NCBI RefSeq assembly: GCF_016545825.1
Contig: NC_052613.1
Span: 5,084,001-5,148,000, forward strand
Reading direction: 5' to 3'
Source of the DNA: Eucalyptus grandis
Lineage: Eukaryota > Streptophyta > Magnoliopsida > Myrtales > Myrtaceae
DNA: 64,000 nucleotides
Shown here: in pieces, positions 10,640-23,412 of the stretch
Position numbering within the stretch: the stretch's first letter is position 1
Layout: the number at the start of each line of letters is the position of its first letter
Translations under genes and position numbers: made by a program
The notes under the pieces: model-generated
The model's database searches: none
What the model saw: the letters and a program-made list of their open reading frames with translations, nothing else
What the model was told of the DNA's origin: nothing

Positions 10640-13600
10640 TGTCCCTCTTTGGTCGATAAAATTTTGCAACGTCCTAAGACGAGTCGCTGACCCTTTCATT
10701 TTATTACATATGCGGAAGTGAATAACAAATCCCCTATAGTAACCATCTCAGGCTAGAAAAGCAGAACAATAAATTCACAAACAAACATGCCCTTATATTC
10801 ACATAGAGTCATGTATAAGGTCTATGACCAAAAGGCTACAAAGGGCTATCTTTCTAAAAAGAAGCGGTCCTAACTGACCTACACCTCAGATCACCTCCTC
10901 TTTGCTCCAAGTCCTCCACGACCACCTTCTAAGAACCTTAAAAATGGTTATACAATAACCAGTGAGATAATGTCTCAGCAAGTCCATGCTCTAAACCCCG
11001 ATTAGGAGGGAAATACGCCAAGAAGAGTCTTAATCACACAATCACACAATCAAGGAGACTTAGTACAGTTTATATCTTAAACAGCATCAAAGCATGAGCA
11101 ATAAATAAACTCCAACAACTGGAACACCACACTCAATTCTTAAACCAGTACAGAGGTCCTGATTATAGGGCCAAATCGTTATGACACGTCCAATTCCGTT
11201 TCACACAATTTTGTCCCATAATCCAACACATTCAACTCAATTATTTGTGCATTCCTAGTTTTAATCTCGGCATATAGCATGGCCTACTCTTTGTTCGGCG
11301 ATCTTCTGGCATTGCCAAGCATTGTCTCATCCCATTGAGCACGGCACGTCACTATGTCGACGACTTTCCCAAAGGAGCATAGGGTTTAGAATCTACTGTG
11401 ATCACCTTCCCGTTGTCAATGGGTATCCCAAATAGGGATAATATCCAGCTTAACAGCCTGGGACGATTTCTCTTAACCATCACAAATATGACATAGGGCA
11501 CCATGCATTGCACTCAAATGTTTCAATTAAAATGGTGAACCTGGACTTTTTCTTCGTATTAGAAATACTTTGTAAATTAGTCATGTGTGGGTACATGGTT
11601 AACTTGACCCAGAAAAATTGACATCTTTCCAATTTAAAATCTCACTATTTTATATAGCATTAAAAAATATTTTCGATATCAAAATCTGACATCCGAGATT
11701 TTTTGAATAAATATTGGAAACTCACAAATTTTGGAGTTAAATGCCAAAAATCCAATTAGCACTCAATTTGTAGAAATTAACACTCAATGGCAGAAATTAA
11801 TCACATCATTGCAATCGGCACGAAATTCCGATCACCGGCTATCTCGGCCTAATTTAGGGAAAAATAATTAATAATTAAATAATTTCTAAAATTAATTAAA
11901 TAATTCAATTTAATTTCTAAAAATATTATCTTAGGCTAAAATCACTAAATTAAATACCGATACGGACCAGAAAAATTCTCGAACCCTTTATCTAGGCCTC
12001 ACTTAATCTAATCTAACCACCTAACATGCATAATTGCATAATTAAATCAATAAATTAATCTAACTAACCACCTAATTTCTAATTAATTAAATCTAAACAC
12101 CCCTTAAACATCATTAGCCTATTAAGAAGAGTTTAGTGCATAAATTCATCGGTTTATTGCGGAAACCGGTTCATCGCAACGACAAGGCGACAGACGGCAA
12201 ATCCAAATTTTCAAAGGCGTTGATGGACACTTGGGCCGGCCTCGGAATTGGCCAAACAAATCTCAAATTTCAAACTGAGGTTTGTTGCTGAATTGGGCTG
12301 GGCTTGATCTTGGGCTTGGGCTTGCTTCGCGGGCCTCAAGTGGACTTCATCAATGGGCGGAATTTGTTGGTTTCAAAACTGGGCTGCTGAAGATGGGCTT
12401 CGTTGGACTAGAACGCTCACGTGGGCTGAACCAAGGCTGCTGGGTTGATGGGCCGAGCTGGGAACTTAGGTCGATATTCAATGGAAGACAGCAATCAACT
12501 TCGGGCAGCTTGCTCTCATCAAGCTGGGGAAGACCAAGGAAACGCTGACCAAGGCGAAGAAGTTGGGGACGTGAAGCAGCTTCGGGCGCTGCTTGATTGC
12601 GTGGATGGCTGTAGGCGACAAAGCAGAAGCGGGTTCACACGAACTGCTGGATCAATGCCACCTAGAGGAGAATTCGTGGCTAAGGGCAGCTGTGTCGAGG
12701 AGTAGTGGACACGGATGAACAGGCAGCAAAGAGAGAGAAGCAGCGTCGACGGTTGAAGCTGCAATGGAATTGGACGCTGGTTTTGGTGGAAATTTGGGGC
12801 TGCTTCAGTCAACTAAAGCCTAATGGTTGACTTGAGGAAACAAAAGGTGGTGGAGAGCAGGCGTCGAAGGCAGAAGGAAATTAATGAGGAAAAATGAAAG
12901 AGATGCAAGTGGAAAAAAATGAAAATGAAAATGAAAGCAAAACCGAAGGGCTATTCGTGTATTCGAAGAAAGAGAGAGAGATCAAGGCGGTGGAGAAGGG
13001 AGATATCAACGGGAGGGCCAGCTGTTTTGCTTGACTAAGAGATTGGATCTAAAGCAAGGGTTAAAATCCAACACTTAGCCAAATCCATCAGTGCTTGGTC
13101 CCGTTAGTCTTCATATATATCTCAATGTTTCCCTATATTACTTTCTTGCTTAAATATCACAAAATAATCCACTTTTGGTGTCAAAATTCCATCCCCAAGT
13201 ATAGATCCGAATTTCACACAACCTTGGCTTCAATTTCACCCTTAAATTCTCCAATTCGAAGTCCTATTTTGAAGAAGAAGAAGTCCCCATAAATTCTATA
13301 AATTCCCATAAGCACATAGCTCGGCTTGAAAGTCCAAATTTCCTTCAAATGAGCCCATCCAAATTTCCACTAATTTTTCGCAATGTTCGAATCGATTTTC
13401 CGTAAAAATCCTGGAATCTCCAAAATTTTTTCGAAAGATGAGTCGACGTTCCCAAAATAGATTGTGACACCACATAACTTTCAATTTTTGAAATTGGGTT
13501 CAAATTCCGGCTTAATTTCAATTTGACGCGCTTTTAGCATGACCTAGTTTACCGGGTAACTTTTAGGAATTTTTTGGTGCAATTGACTTGTAATCGATTT

Positions 13601-14026
13601 ATCTCGAGTCACAATATAAATCTTCAACTCATTGGCAACTTTCGGTTGTCGTGAAAATTTCGAGGTTTCAATTACGGGCACCGGGTACCAAAAAAATATA
13701 AAAATCGGTCTAGTGCTAATCGACGAGTATTTTGCAATAAGGTGGAATCACCTACATTTTGATCACATATCTCAATCAAATCGACCTATCTCCGGTCTCT
13801 GATTGATTTTTGACGGTGCCGTAATGACCTTGTAGACCAACATGGTCAAGCAAAGTAGATTCTTAATCGAATTCTCAAGTTCAATGCATTTAGATTCCTT
13901 AATTACTTCCCCAGATAGTCTAGTTATCTCGTGAGTGATTAGCTTAAAGAATAGCACTATTGGCGCGTCAACGAAAGACCCGATTTATTTAATCAAAAAC
14001 AAATTCTAAAAATTCAGACTATCACA
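10640..14026. mobile_element. Nested LTR-type insertion A in the LINE 3' region (3.39 kb, TSD CAAAA)
   Basis: It begins TGTCCCTC and ends CTATCACA, and is flanked by CAAAA at 10,635-10,639 and 14,027-14,031. It has no recognisable gag or pol; the short open frames (for example near 12,300-12,700) match nothing. TG...CA ends plus a 5-bp duplication fit a solo LTR of a large Ty3/gypsy-type element, or a non-autonomous LTR element. No internal duplicated termini were seen, which favours a solo LTR. Family assignment is inference. Confidence 0.75.
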
Positions 14027-14091
14027 CAAAACGCGGTTAAGCCGCACAACGACGGCCACATCCAAAAGACGAACCAAACAAAAGAAGGTGA

Positions 14092-17000
14092 CTAGCCGGC
14101 CAAACAATGGCAACCCAAGCTAAAAACCAAACAAAACGTCATTGCCCAAGCATAAAGGATGAGACAACTAGCATGAATCAAGGCTAGCACCGAAACATTA
14201 GGAACGCAAAGCACAACAGTGAACTCTCCTGCTCCACCACTCCAATCTGGAAATACTACGGATGCGCCGGAGTAGAAGAGAAGATGCAAGGGTCTATCCC
14301 TTAGCTATGTTGAAGTCTCCTGTTTGTTGGGTTATCTTCAACATTTAAGAAGGTTAAAACCTTATCCTTAACCACTTTAATAAGGTGGTTCTTTATCATC
14401 GGAAGCGTGAAGGTATAGTTCCTAAAGAGAATCTCATTCCTAAATTTCCAAATAAAGTAGCAAAGAGCCCCAAAAGAGAACCGGGCGATAGAGTGATAGA
14501 AGTCCTTATTGAATAAGAACTTTATAGCCCAACAAAGGTTGTCAGCCCAAGTCCCATTCCTCCAAGGGAGATTGCATCTAACAGCCCAAGAGAAGGCACA
14601 ACTAGCCGTAATGCTACAATGAAAAACAGATGATAAATAGAATCCGGAGTTACTTTACAAAAAGGGCACACCGCATCCCCAATCCTACCATGTGATAAGA
14701 GTAAGGCCTGCGTAGGAAGACGGTTCCTTGTTATAAGCCAAAGAATGAACTGATATCTTGGAGCTATAGCATTGTTCCAAATCAATGAAGCCCAAATGAC
14801 CTGAGGCTTCTTCTTTTTTTTTTTTTTTTTTTTTTTTTTGATGAGGTGCCAAGCCAAAGCAACCGAGAATAAATCAGATGTGTTTCCTTGCCTAATAAGA
14901 CGATCCGGAGCCTGCACTAGAAAGGGAAGGGGATGTTCCTAAGAATGTAAAACTTCTCGCATGGTTTGACCAGCAAGCGAAAAAAGATCAGCCACCGTCG
15001 CATGCCTAGGAAGGCCATATATGTAAATGAAAGAGTCGGAAAACATCAAGTTAAGGGGGCCTCTCAGGTGCTAGTGGTCAAACCAAAAGGAAACAGAGTA
15101 GCCATCTCCTAACTTCCAGAAAAAAAAAGATAACCAAAAATCATTCCTAAGGTGGAGGATTCACTTCCATGCCCAATAGCAGTAGGTGGGTTACTTAACC
15201 ACCCAAAAGCTCTTCCTTTAAAGGAAAGTTGAGTGGATTCACCTACACTACAAGGATTCCTTATCTGTAAATAAGATCCATATGTATTTCAACATCACTG
15301 CCTTGTTATAATCCTTCAAACTACGGATGCCTAGCCCTCCTTCCTCCTTTGAAAGGCAAACATCATCTCAGGATACCTTGGCACCACCCCTCCCTAGGCC
15401 AGGGCCCTTCTAGAGAAACTGTCTCAAGATTGTTTAATACGATCCAACACTACCGCAGGGATGATAAAGACACTAGCCCAATAAGCTTGGATTGCATGAA
15501 GAACTGACCTTATAAGCTGAAGACGTCCAGCAAAAGAAAGGAAACGCTTAGTCCAGGACTGGAGTCTTGTAGTTATGCGATCCATAAAGGAAATGTAATC
15601 CGCCTTGCCGAGCCAAGAGAAGATAATAAGAACTCCTAGGTACCACACCGGCAAAGACCCCTCCTGAAAACCAAATACTAGGAGAATCTCTCTGCACAAA
15701 TCTACCGATCATTCAGCAAGAAATATCTCACTTTTATTAGAATTAGGCTTGAGTCTACTCCAAGAAGAAGAGGTATCCAACATCTCCTTTAAGAGTGAAA
15801 TGGAAACCAAGTTAGCTTCGCAAAACAGAAAAACGTCATTTGCAAAGAAGAGATGTGAAAGACTCAAAGCCTTGCATCTCCAAAAGAACTTGAAGCCTGG
15901 TTGCCTAGTGCGAACACTAAGGATCTCAGAAAAAACCTCCATGATTAAGATAAAAAGGTAAGAAGAGATCGGATCCCCCTATTGAAGACCTCGGCCACTA
16001 GGGAAGAAACCATGAAGTTCTTCATTCAACGAAATGGAAAACTTATGAGTGCGAACACATACCATAATGATCCAAGAAATCGAAGGCATGCAGAACCAGC
16101 TCCATAAAATCCTAGTCTACCGTGTTGTAAGCTTTCTGAAAGTCCATCTTAACCGCACACTTGGGCACATAAGGATCGAGATGGAAGCCAACAAATAACT
16201 CATTGGCAATAAGAATCCTGTCTCTAATTCTCCTGCCTTTGACGAAAGCATTTTGATAAGGGCTGATAATATCATTAAGGACTACAGTAAGTTGATAGCC
16301 AAAAGCTTCGTAATACATTTGTAAATAGTATTACAGTAGACAATAGGCATGTAATCATAAACAGACGTTGCATTAGGAACTTTCGGGATAATTATTAGGA
16401 TGGTATTGTTGATTTCCTTGCGAAGTCTCCCCATTGTTAGGAAATCCTTAATTGTTTAGTGACCAAAGGTCCAACTATCTCCCAATTATGCTTGAAAAAC
16501 TCGACACCAAAACCGTATGGTCTTGGAGCCTTCCCTCGAGCAAGGGAGAACATAATATCTTGAATCTCTGAACCAAAGAAAAGACAAGATAGAGAACTGA
16601 TCCGTTCCTCATTGAGAGGGCACCGTATAACCTCCCGAAGATCTAGTAATGAGGGGTTGGAAGACAGGGGGCATGGTGCTAAAAGCTCTTGGAAATGAGA
16701 AACGAAGGTATGATGGACCAAGTTTGGGTCTGAGATAATAAAACCAGTAGAATCCATAACAGAGAGAATCATGTTCTCAGCTGTCTCCTAATAATATAAT
16801 GATGAAAGAATTTGGTATTTCTACGCCTTCCTTGAGCCACCTGATCCTAGATTTATGTCTGAAGAATGACTCCTCTTGATTCGTCAAATCCAGAAACATC
16901 CTACAATGCATCTTCTCCAAGTCTGCAAGAAGCTCACTAGTAGGATCCTGCTGCAAGTCAACTTGGGTGGATAACATAGCATCTCTCGCTGCATTAACCC

Positions 17001-17895
17001 TCTCAAAGATATTAGAGAAAGATTCTTTGTTAAGTTACTTTAAATGGCCTTTGAGGGCCTTCAGCTTACTCACCAATCTATACATAGGAACCCCTTTAGT
17101 CGGACTCTCCTAGACTTTAGACACATTGCTATGGAAAGACGGGTGTTTAGTCTAGAAGTCGAAAAACTTAAAAGGTTTCCTTGAGACCACTGGCTGCAAA
17201 ACCCTAACCACCATAAGAGAGTGGTCAGAGATACCAAGTGCAAGGAAAGATGCTTACGAATAAAGGAAGTGAAGACTCCATTTAGCATTCACAAGAACTC
17301 GATCAATTTTCCTAGCATTGCAATTAACCCCCAAGGAAGTAGACAAAATGAACCAAAAGACAACATATCTCAAGTCCTCTTATTCAACTTGGGTCAAACA
17401 AAGTTGAAATCATCAAAGTAAGGAAGCCAATTGTTAGAGCTACCAATTCGATTAGAGGGATCCTTGATAGTATTGAAATCTCCGGCTACTAGCCAAGCAA
17501 CATCTCGGCATAAAATATTTATTTGAATAAGGTCCGCCCATAATGGCCTTTCAGCTAAAAAAGTATGTTCAGCATAAACCATCAAAACACAACAAGAGAT
17601 ACCGGACATGATAAATTTCAAATTACCATGAATTGCCTGGCTATTGGATGAAAGCACTTCAAAATCCACCAAAAAAGGGTTTCAGCCAACCCAGATACTA
17701 CCCCTATAAGAGAACTCATAATTGGCCACCCAATTTCAGCTCGATAATAGTCTGGCAGTTATAGAGTCAAAAAGAGAATCTGAAATTTTGGTTTCCAACA
17801 AACCAATTGGACAAAGCCCATTAGAAGATACCAGGTTCCTAACTTTTGCTTGTCTTAGGGGATCATGGAGACTTCTGACGTTCCATATACCAATA
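14092..17895 (-). pseudogene. LINE ORF2 (endonuclease, reverse transcriptase, zf-RVT), decayed
   Basis: Reading the minus strand from about 17,895, the endonuclease begins with WNVRSLHDPLRQAK and continues through LVAGDFNTI near 17,490. The reverse transcriptase follows: GKAPRPYGF (about 16,530), NAFVKGRRI (about 16,240) and a degraded catalytic box read as FFANDVF near 15,840, where Asp-Asp is expected. The zf-RVT module, with LPTQ and a CPFC/H pattern, lies at about 14,810-14,600. Several stops and frame changes break the reading. A long A-run interrupts the region just before zf-RVT (14,814-14,838 as T on the plus strand). Confidence 0.87.
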
Positions 17896-17899
17896 TTCG

Positions 17900-17945
17900 T
17901 ATATATATATATATTTATTTATTTATATTTATATCTATATAAAAC
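17900..17945. repeat. TA-rich microsatellite in the LINE
   Basis: A run of TATATATA followed by TTTATTTA units lies between the LINE ORF1 and ORF2 remnants. Confidence 0.8.
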
Positions 17946-18215
17946 TGAAAATAAGAGGAGCGGGTGGAGGAGCGGAGGGCCTACCTCCGCCTACTTGGCT
18001 TTCGTCATGAGGCCACCGAAGCAACTGAGGTAGCGACAGGAGGAGGGGTCGGGTCAAGGGCTGTGAGCTTCTCTTTGATGGTCTCAACCTTCCTTGAAGA
18101 GGTAGGAGCCTTCAAGGACAAGATAGGTGAGATCAAATCATCGTCTAAGCTAAAGTAGCTATCTCGAAAGCACGGAATCCCTACCGGCATTATGATCAAA
18201 ATTGAAAGCTATGGT

Positions 18216-21200
18216 CTAGTCTTTATCCTCCTCGAGGGGGGAGGAAAGAACCTCTGGCAGTGAGCTAGGTCTCTTCACCAAAGGGTTAGGAGGGGATGTT
18301 GGCTTTGAAACACTTGCGCTTCTTAATGACTTCCGAACTGTGGACAGGGGAAGAGGTTGGTCCATAGCAGGGCCTTTGAGCTTCATCAAGTTGCCCGTCT
18401 CGGCAAGAGGAGGCAGCTGGGTTGAAGGACGATCCTTCAATTGCAAAGGCTTCTTTTTCCCTATCACCAAGTTCCAGCTAAGCTGTGAAGCCTGCGAGTT
18501 CTCCACCACAACCAGAGCTGAAACGGGAGCCTGAGTAGGGCCGGGTAGGTCTAAGGCGGCCTGATCTAGAGCCTCCCCACTACCTGTATTGGCCACAGCA
18601 ACAGTAACCTCACACCTATGCCCGAAGGTGCCACAAGACAGACATTCAGCTAGCTTCCATTCAAATTCAATTGAAATTGAGCACGAGACTCCGTTCAAAA
18701 CTACATTGTCGCGACCTAAATTTTTCAGGGCAATCCTAAAGTTTAGGTTAATGGATTACTAAGTCCTAAGACTTGGCTCGGACCCTCCCAAGTCCTACCA
18801 ATCGCGACTTGAAATTAATCTATTTAAACATGCAATTCTATTCAATTTGGAGTTGCCACTAATCAATTAGGGTTGATTAGAAACCCAAATAAAGTATGGG
18901 AGAATACTTTATTTTTACGAACCAGAGATTCAATAGGTCTGGGGACATGGTTACGCTAGATTAGTCTAACACCCTTTCGGTACCTTTTATTTTAATTTAA
19001 AAATATATTTTGCAGGCAATGTTGATTAATTTAAACCTAAGTTACTAACATGCAAATGGTGGTCATGCAGGTGCGCAATCAATAAAATAACATTCAAATA
19101 AAAAATGCTAATAAAAATGCATGTCCTAAACATGATTTCTAATTTTTTTTTTTTTTTTTTTCTTTAAAAAATAATTATATGCAATCTTAATCTAAATTTA
19201 ATATGCATGGATTTTACTTTAATGACATGTGAGATGCAATTCATATGGTATGACTTAAACTTATTACTATATGTATGCAATCTAATTTTTATAATCCTAA
19301 ATATGCGTATGCTACATGATATGGGATGAATGGCATGGTATTTCTACATGCATGCTCTTTTATGATTTTTTTTTTTTTTTATGATGATTCATTTTTTAAT
19401 GCATATATGCAACCTATGCTAAATAATGATGATATGAGATTAATTATGAATTAACCTATTAACTAACCAAGGAAATGACTTTTGTGTTTTCTTCTTCTTT
19501 TTTAATATGACTTAATAATTCTTATTTAAAAAAATAACATAACGATGGAATACTAATCTTTGGTTTTTTTTTTTTACTATTAAAAAAACTACATGATGGG
19601 AATATTAAATCATTAATCTATGACCTACTAACTAGAGTGCAACATGTGGTGTGATTTATATGACCTAAATAACATTTTTATTTCTTTTTTTTTTTTTGTT
19701 TATTAAAGGAAAATCATCCTAATTCTGAATAAATCTTACATAATGCAAAAGCTTTAAATATGAAATGCATATGGACCTAAGTACTTAAATTCTAGATATG
19801 CATAATATGTGAGGAGCAAATAATGATGATGCACTAAAATATAATTCATCAATGTATATCAATGACATATATCTTAACGCAAGTCAATAATGCAAAGCAA
19901 ACCATAAATTTGTCATAAAAGATTGAAATAATCAAAAATCTAACCCGACGTCTCGCGGCTTAATATTTTTGATTATCATAACTTAATATGAAAAATTTTC
20001 CAATTGGATAATAAATCAAAACAAATCAAGTTAGAATAAAAATAATAAGTAAATAATAATAAAAAAAATTATGAAACCAAATACCTAAAAATTTACCTAG
20101 TCTAACTCACGGTGGGACTTGAAGAAATGGCGAGAAAGTAGTAATGGCTGAATTGCGATGGTGGCTCGCCGTTCGGAACAAGGGCTGTCCGTCGGAGCTC
20201 CGGCGAGGTTCGGCAGTCACTGGACACAAAGAAAAAAGAGAGGCAACAAATGGTCCTGTTTGGGCGTGGAGCCGGCGTCGGTTGCTTTGCGGTGAGGATG
20301 CGAGCTGTGGTAGCGACAGTCTGCGAATGCACGAGCAAGCAGGAGGTCGCGGTGAAGCAAGCCTCGGATCTTTGGTGCAGGCGGAGCAGCGGGCTTCCCG
20401 GTGCGGCGGTGGACGGCAAGAGGCGAGCTGCCGCGGATGGGCTGCCGGAGTGACAAATGTGCGCTCGCGTGTTGCGGGGTGGTCTGCCGGCATCGCAGGG
20501 GGTGGTCACGAACGCAGGTGCTGCAAGATCACGGGCGGAGCAGCGCGGGGGAAACTTCAGGTGCGGCGCGATTGGAAGCGGGGCCGTCGTGGGATTTGCG
20601 AGAGGGGCTCCGCGTCGGCCGGGTCGTTGGCGGGGCTTCGGGTGCAAGTCCGGCGTCGCGAGGGGTTTCACCGGCGAGCTGAAATGCGAGATCATGGGTT
20701 GAGGTGCGCGGGCAGCCTGGTGGTGTCTCGATGGGGAGCGGCGTTGGTGCTGGTACTCGGACGAGGGTGGCGGCAAGAACAGGGCGGTTGTGAGGCGAGC
20801 GTCGGTGCAACAGGGGCCGGCGGATCGAGGGCTTTCCGTCGGGTTCCGGTATTGAACTTGCGTCGCCGGATTGAAGCGAAAAAGGAGCCGTCGGTCTGCG
20901 GGCAGCAAATTCCGGCGAGTGCGGGGGGGAAGAGGATGAACAGCGTCCAATCCCCGCCGATTGAACTTTTGCTTCTCTTTTCCCTCTCGCTTTTTTTTTT
21001 TTTTCTTTTCTCTCCTGCTCTCACGTCACCCTCTTTCTTTCACCTGTCCCCGTCTCTTTCTGCTCCTGTACTTTCTGCAGAAACTTTCTTCTCTTTCTCA
21101 ACTTTTCTTTTCATTTTTTCTCTCCCACAAATCGAAGCCTTCTTTTCTTTTTCTCTTCGCTATGTTTTTTTTGCTTTTTCCTTCGACGAAGAGGAACCCC

Positions 21201-22063
21201 CCTAAACCGAAGCCTCGGCTTCTCTTTTATAGAAGAAAAACTTGAAATTGTTGAAGATCCGGCGATATTCACTCAACCTCTTCAACAAAGAAATGGCTCC
21301 AAAATCCGGCCGTTGAATTATTTTGAATTCAATTTTTTTTTTTCAAAATTTCCCTCTACATCCAAATGCTATATTATTATTTTCTAAAAATAAATTAAAT
21401 TTTAAACTAGGTGTCAACATACATCAACAAAGAGCATCTAGGTTGATTGGCATAAATTTCAACACAAACTCTTGCAAAGGAAAGCACCTTCGTATGCTCC
21501 GTGTATTGGTCAACATAAAGAGGTTTGCCAATGGCACTAGCTATGCCTCCAATAACCGAAGCCGACCACATATCAAGAGGGAGGTTATTCAACCTAATCC
21601 AGACCGAAATGGTGGTTTGCTTGTCATTCTTCACGTCCATAAGTGGCTTCAATTGCTACAAAACGAGAGAAATCCTCACCACCGTGATGGGTCCATCTTT
21701 TAGGATTTTACGCCGAAACATTAGGTTCGGAATATGGAAGAGGAAGAAGCCTTGATTGTCCGCCATCACCTTTACAAGCTTGGAGCCCCAAGTTTGCATC
21801 AAATTTTGTTCTGTTTGTTTGAAGGGAAGCTTCTTTCCCACATAGTAACCAATAAGGCATTCATGTCATTTGGGATCAAAAGCCTCCAAGACTTCCTTCG
21901 CAAGGTGAACAACCGGTTGCCATCCATAAAAGTAGGCAGGGAGTAAGCAAAATCGTATCCTTTCGCTGCTAGCTACGTAACATTGGCCAACGTTCGGGTG
22001 GGAGAAAGTTTTGGATCCTCTGTTTGCTAGGTAGAACCACTCGGTTGCTTGGAAGAGGCCCAA
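18216..22063 (-). pseudogene. LINE ORF1 (gag-like, DUF4283 + CCHC), interrupted
   Basis: The 5' part lies at about 22,063-21,425. It has the LPFKQTEQNLMQTWG segment and a VWIRLNNLPLDMW motif typical of the DUF4283 domain of plant L1 ORF1 proteins. The frame ends at the 18,707-21,419 insertion and resumes at 18,701. There a WKLAECLSCGTFGHRC segment supplies a CCHC-like knuckle (C-x2-C-x4-H-x-C), followed by a Ser/Pro-rich tail ending near 18,216. Stops occur in the 5' part, near 21,653. ORF1 proteins bind LINE RNA; this one would not be made intact. Confidence 0.85.
18707..21419. mobile_element. Nested LTR-type insertion B in LINE ORF1 (2.71 kb, TSD TACAT)
   Basis: It starts TGTCGCGACC and ends GTGTCAACA, flanked by TACAT at 18,702-18,706 and 21,420-21,424. 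LINE ORF1 reads up to one side and resumes on the other. The left half is AT-rich with several T-runs. The right part (about 20,100-20,950) is strongly GC-rich. Long open frames there on both strands (for example 20,144-21,205 plus and 20,102-20,950 minus) resemble no known protein and are probably a by-product of base composition. It is most likely a solo LTR of a gypsy-type element. Confidence 0.78.
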
Positions 22064-22883
22064 ACGTTGCTCTTACCCCTAGAGCGACCCAAACGTGAGG
22101 GGGCCCTATGGGCACTTGCTGTTTGCCAAAATGAACTATCGAGCCAGTGTCATTTCAGCTTGAAAAATGGCTTAGCAGTCACGGCCGAGAGCAAACTAGT
22201 AGGCCGAGTACGACCATACCGAGCAGAAATGCACCGAAGAACCAAACCGAGCAGAAACGCACTAGAGACGCAAGAAGGTAAAACCCGCGATTGGAAATCC
22301 AAAGATGTAAGGTCCAAAGCAAGGAAAAGCTTCAATAAACTCCAATTGTAAGAAGCTAAGCCCCCTTCAAACTAGCAGAGAACCAGTCGAGCAGCAAAAC
22401 CACCACATTGAGCAGAAACTCACCAGAGAAGAAGACTGGTCGAATCTTCTAGGGATAGTGAGATCTCAAGCTGTAGACCAACCAAGACAAATCTGTTTAA
22501 TGGAAAGGAAGAGGATGGTAAGAGGAACCTATCCTCCAAATTTCAGCCAAATTGAATGGCTAGATCTCTAGGAATGAGCAACAAACCAGGCGGATGAACA
22601 TGGTGAAAAAGAGGTTCTTTCACCTGGTTCTATCTCTTGTTTTGTCTCTGCTGAATTTACTTTTTGCTCACTCTATCTGTTCGGATTTTTTAAAAACCCA
22701 AACCAAACTAACTCGTTGAGGCCTTAATAATCTGTAAGAAAACTATTTAACTTAATCTGAATCACAAGCCCGTCAATGAGATATGGGTCAATTCCGTGGA
22801 GGCCCAAATGAAAGGGCGACATAAACTTCACGCACGGGACGAGAGAAAGATCGCCTGCAGCGCTGACACACAGCAACCCGACC

Positions 22884-22886
<3 letters not shown>

Positions 22887-22935
<49 letters not shown>
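22887..22935. repeat. CT microsatellite
   Basis: A perfect (CT)n tract in the E2 leader relic. The functional E2 leader has the same motif at 36,487-36,700. Confidence 0.95.
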
Positions 22936-22937
<2 letters not shown>

Positions 22938-22953
22938 GCATAAACCAAGCGAA

Positions 22954-23352
22954 TGTCACGAGTCGATCGATCTAACGTTCCCTTGCCCGTGCGACCTCAG
23001 TCTTTCTCACACTTAACTCACAATGATCTTTTAGAGAGAGAAGCTCTGAATTGTATTACTTATGAATGAGATGAGTACAATGAGAGGGAGGAGACCCGTA
23101 TATATACAAATACAAGGCAAACCGTATCCGTAGATCTCTCTTTGATTTAACGGTGGAGATTGCATCTCCCCAATTACCAACTACCCGCATTTATTATATA
23201 CGAATACAATTACTGTATCGCCCGCCCCCAGGAGTATTCTAGAAGACTCGAGAAAACTCTAGAACTTTGGGATACAAGTCGAGAGTCGCTTGATCCACGG
23301 ATGTGTCATGGCCGTCCCCTAGGAACCTCTTGGATCGGCTTACTTTCGTGAC
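22954..23352. mobile_element. Solo LTR (399 bp), target duplication GCGAA
   Basis: It begins TGTCACGAGTCG and ends CTTTCGTGAC, so the expected final A of CA appears lost. It is flanked by GCGAA at 22,949-22,953 and 23,353-23,357. The empty site is visible in the E2 leader near 36,513 (AAGCGAAGCTG). A TATATATA stretch near 23,100 could be its TATA box. There is no coding content. Confidence 0.82.
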
Positions 23353-23362
23353 GCGAAGCTGA

Positions 23363-23365
<3 letters not shown>

Positions 23366-23408
<43 letters not shown>
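23366..23408. repeat. CT microsatellite
   Basis: A (CT)n tract immediately after the solo LTR, again in the E2 leader relic. Confidence 0.95.

Positions 23409-23412
<4 letters not shown>

Larger units (their letters stand above)
10487..22664 (-). mobile_element. Full-length L1-type LINE (minus strand), split by two nested LTR insertions
   Basis: A 14-bp duplication (TGCTCACTCTATCT) lies at 10,473-10,486 and 22,665-22,678. The T-run after the left copy (10,487-10,500) is the poly(A) tail of a minus-strand element. Removing the two nested insertions and their duplications leaves about 6.07 kb, the usual size of a complete plant L1 LINE. The order on the minus strand is ORF1 with a DUF4283-like gag domain and CCHC knuckle, an endonuclease, a reverse transcriptase and a zf-RVT domain. 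Copy 2 at about 36,268-36,281 shows the empty site with a single TGCTCACTCTATC. All ORFs carry stops or frameshifts, so it is dead. Confidence 0.92.

Noticed and set aside
20144..21205. 353-codon plus-strand frame and the opposing 282-codon frame as possible genes
   Set aside because: Both lie inside LTR insertion B in GC-rich DNA, are low-complexity and match no family. Open frames on both strands are expected from the base composition.
22150..22351. Frames near the LINE 5' end as separate genes
   Set aside because: They lie within the LINE and do not show conserved domains. They are most likely parts of the LINE leader or a shifted ORF1.
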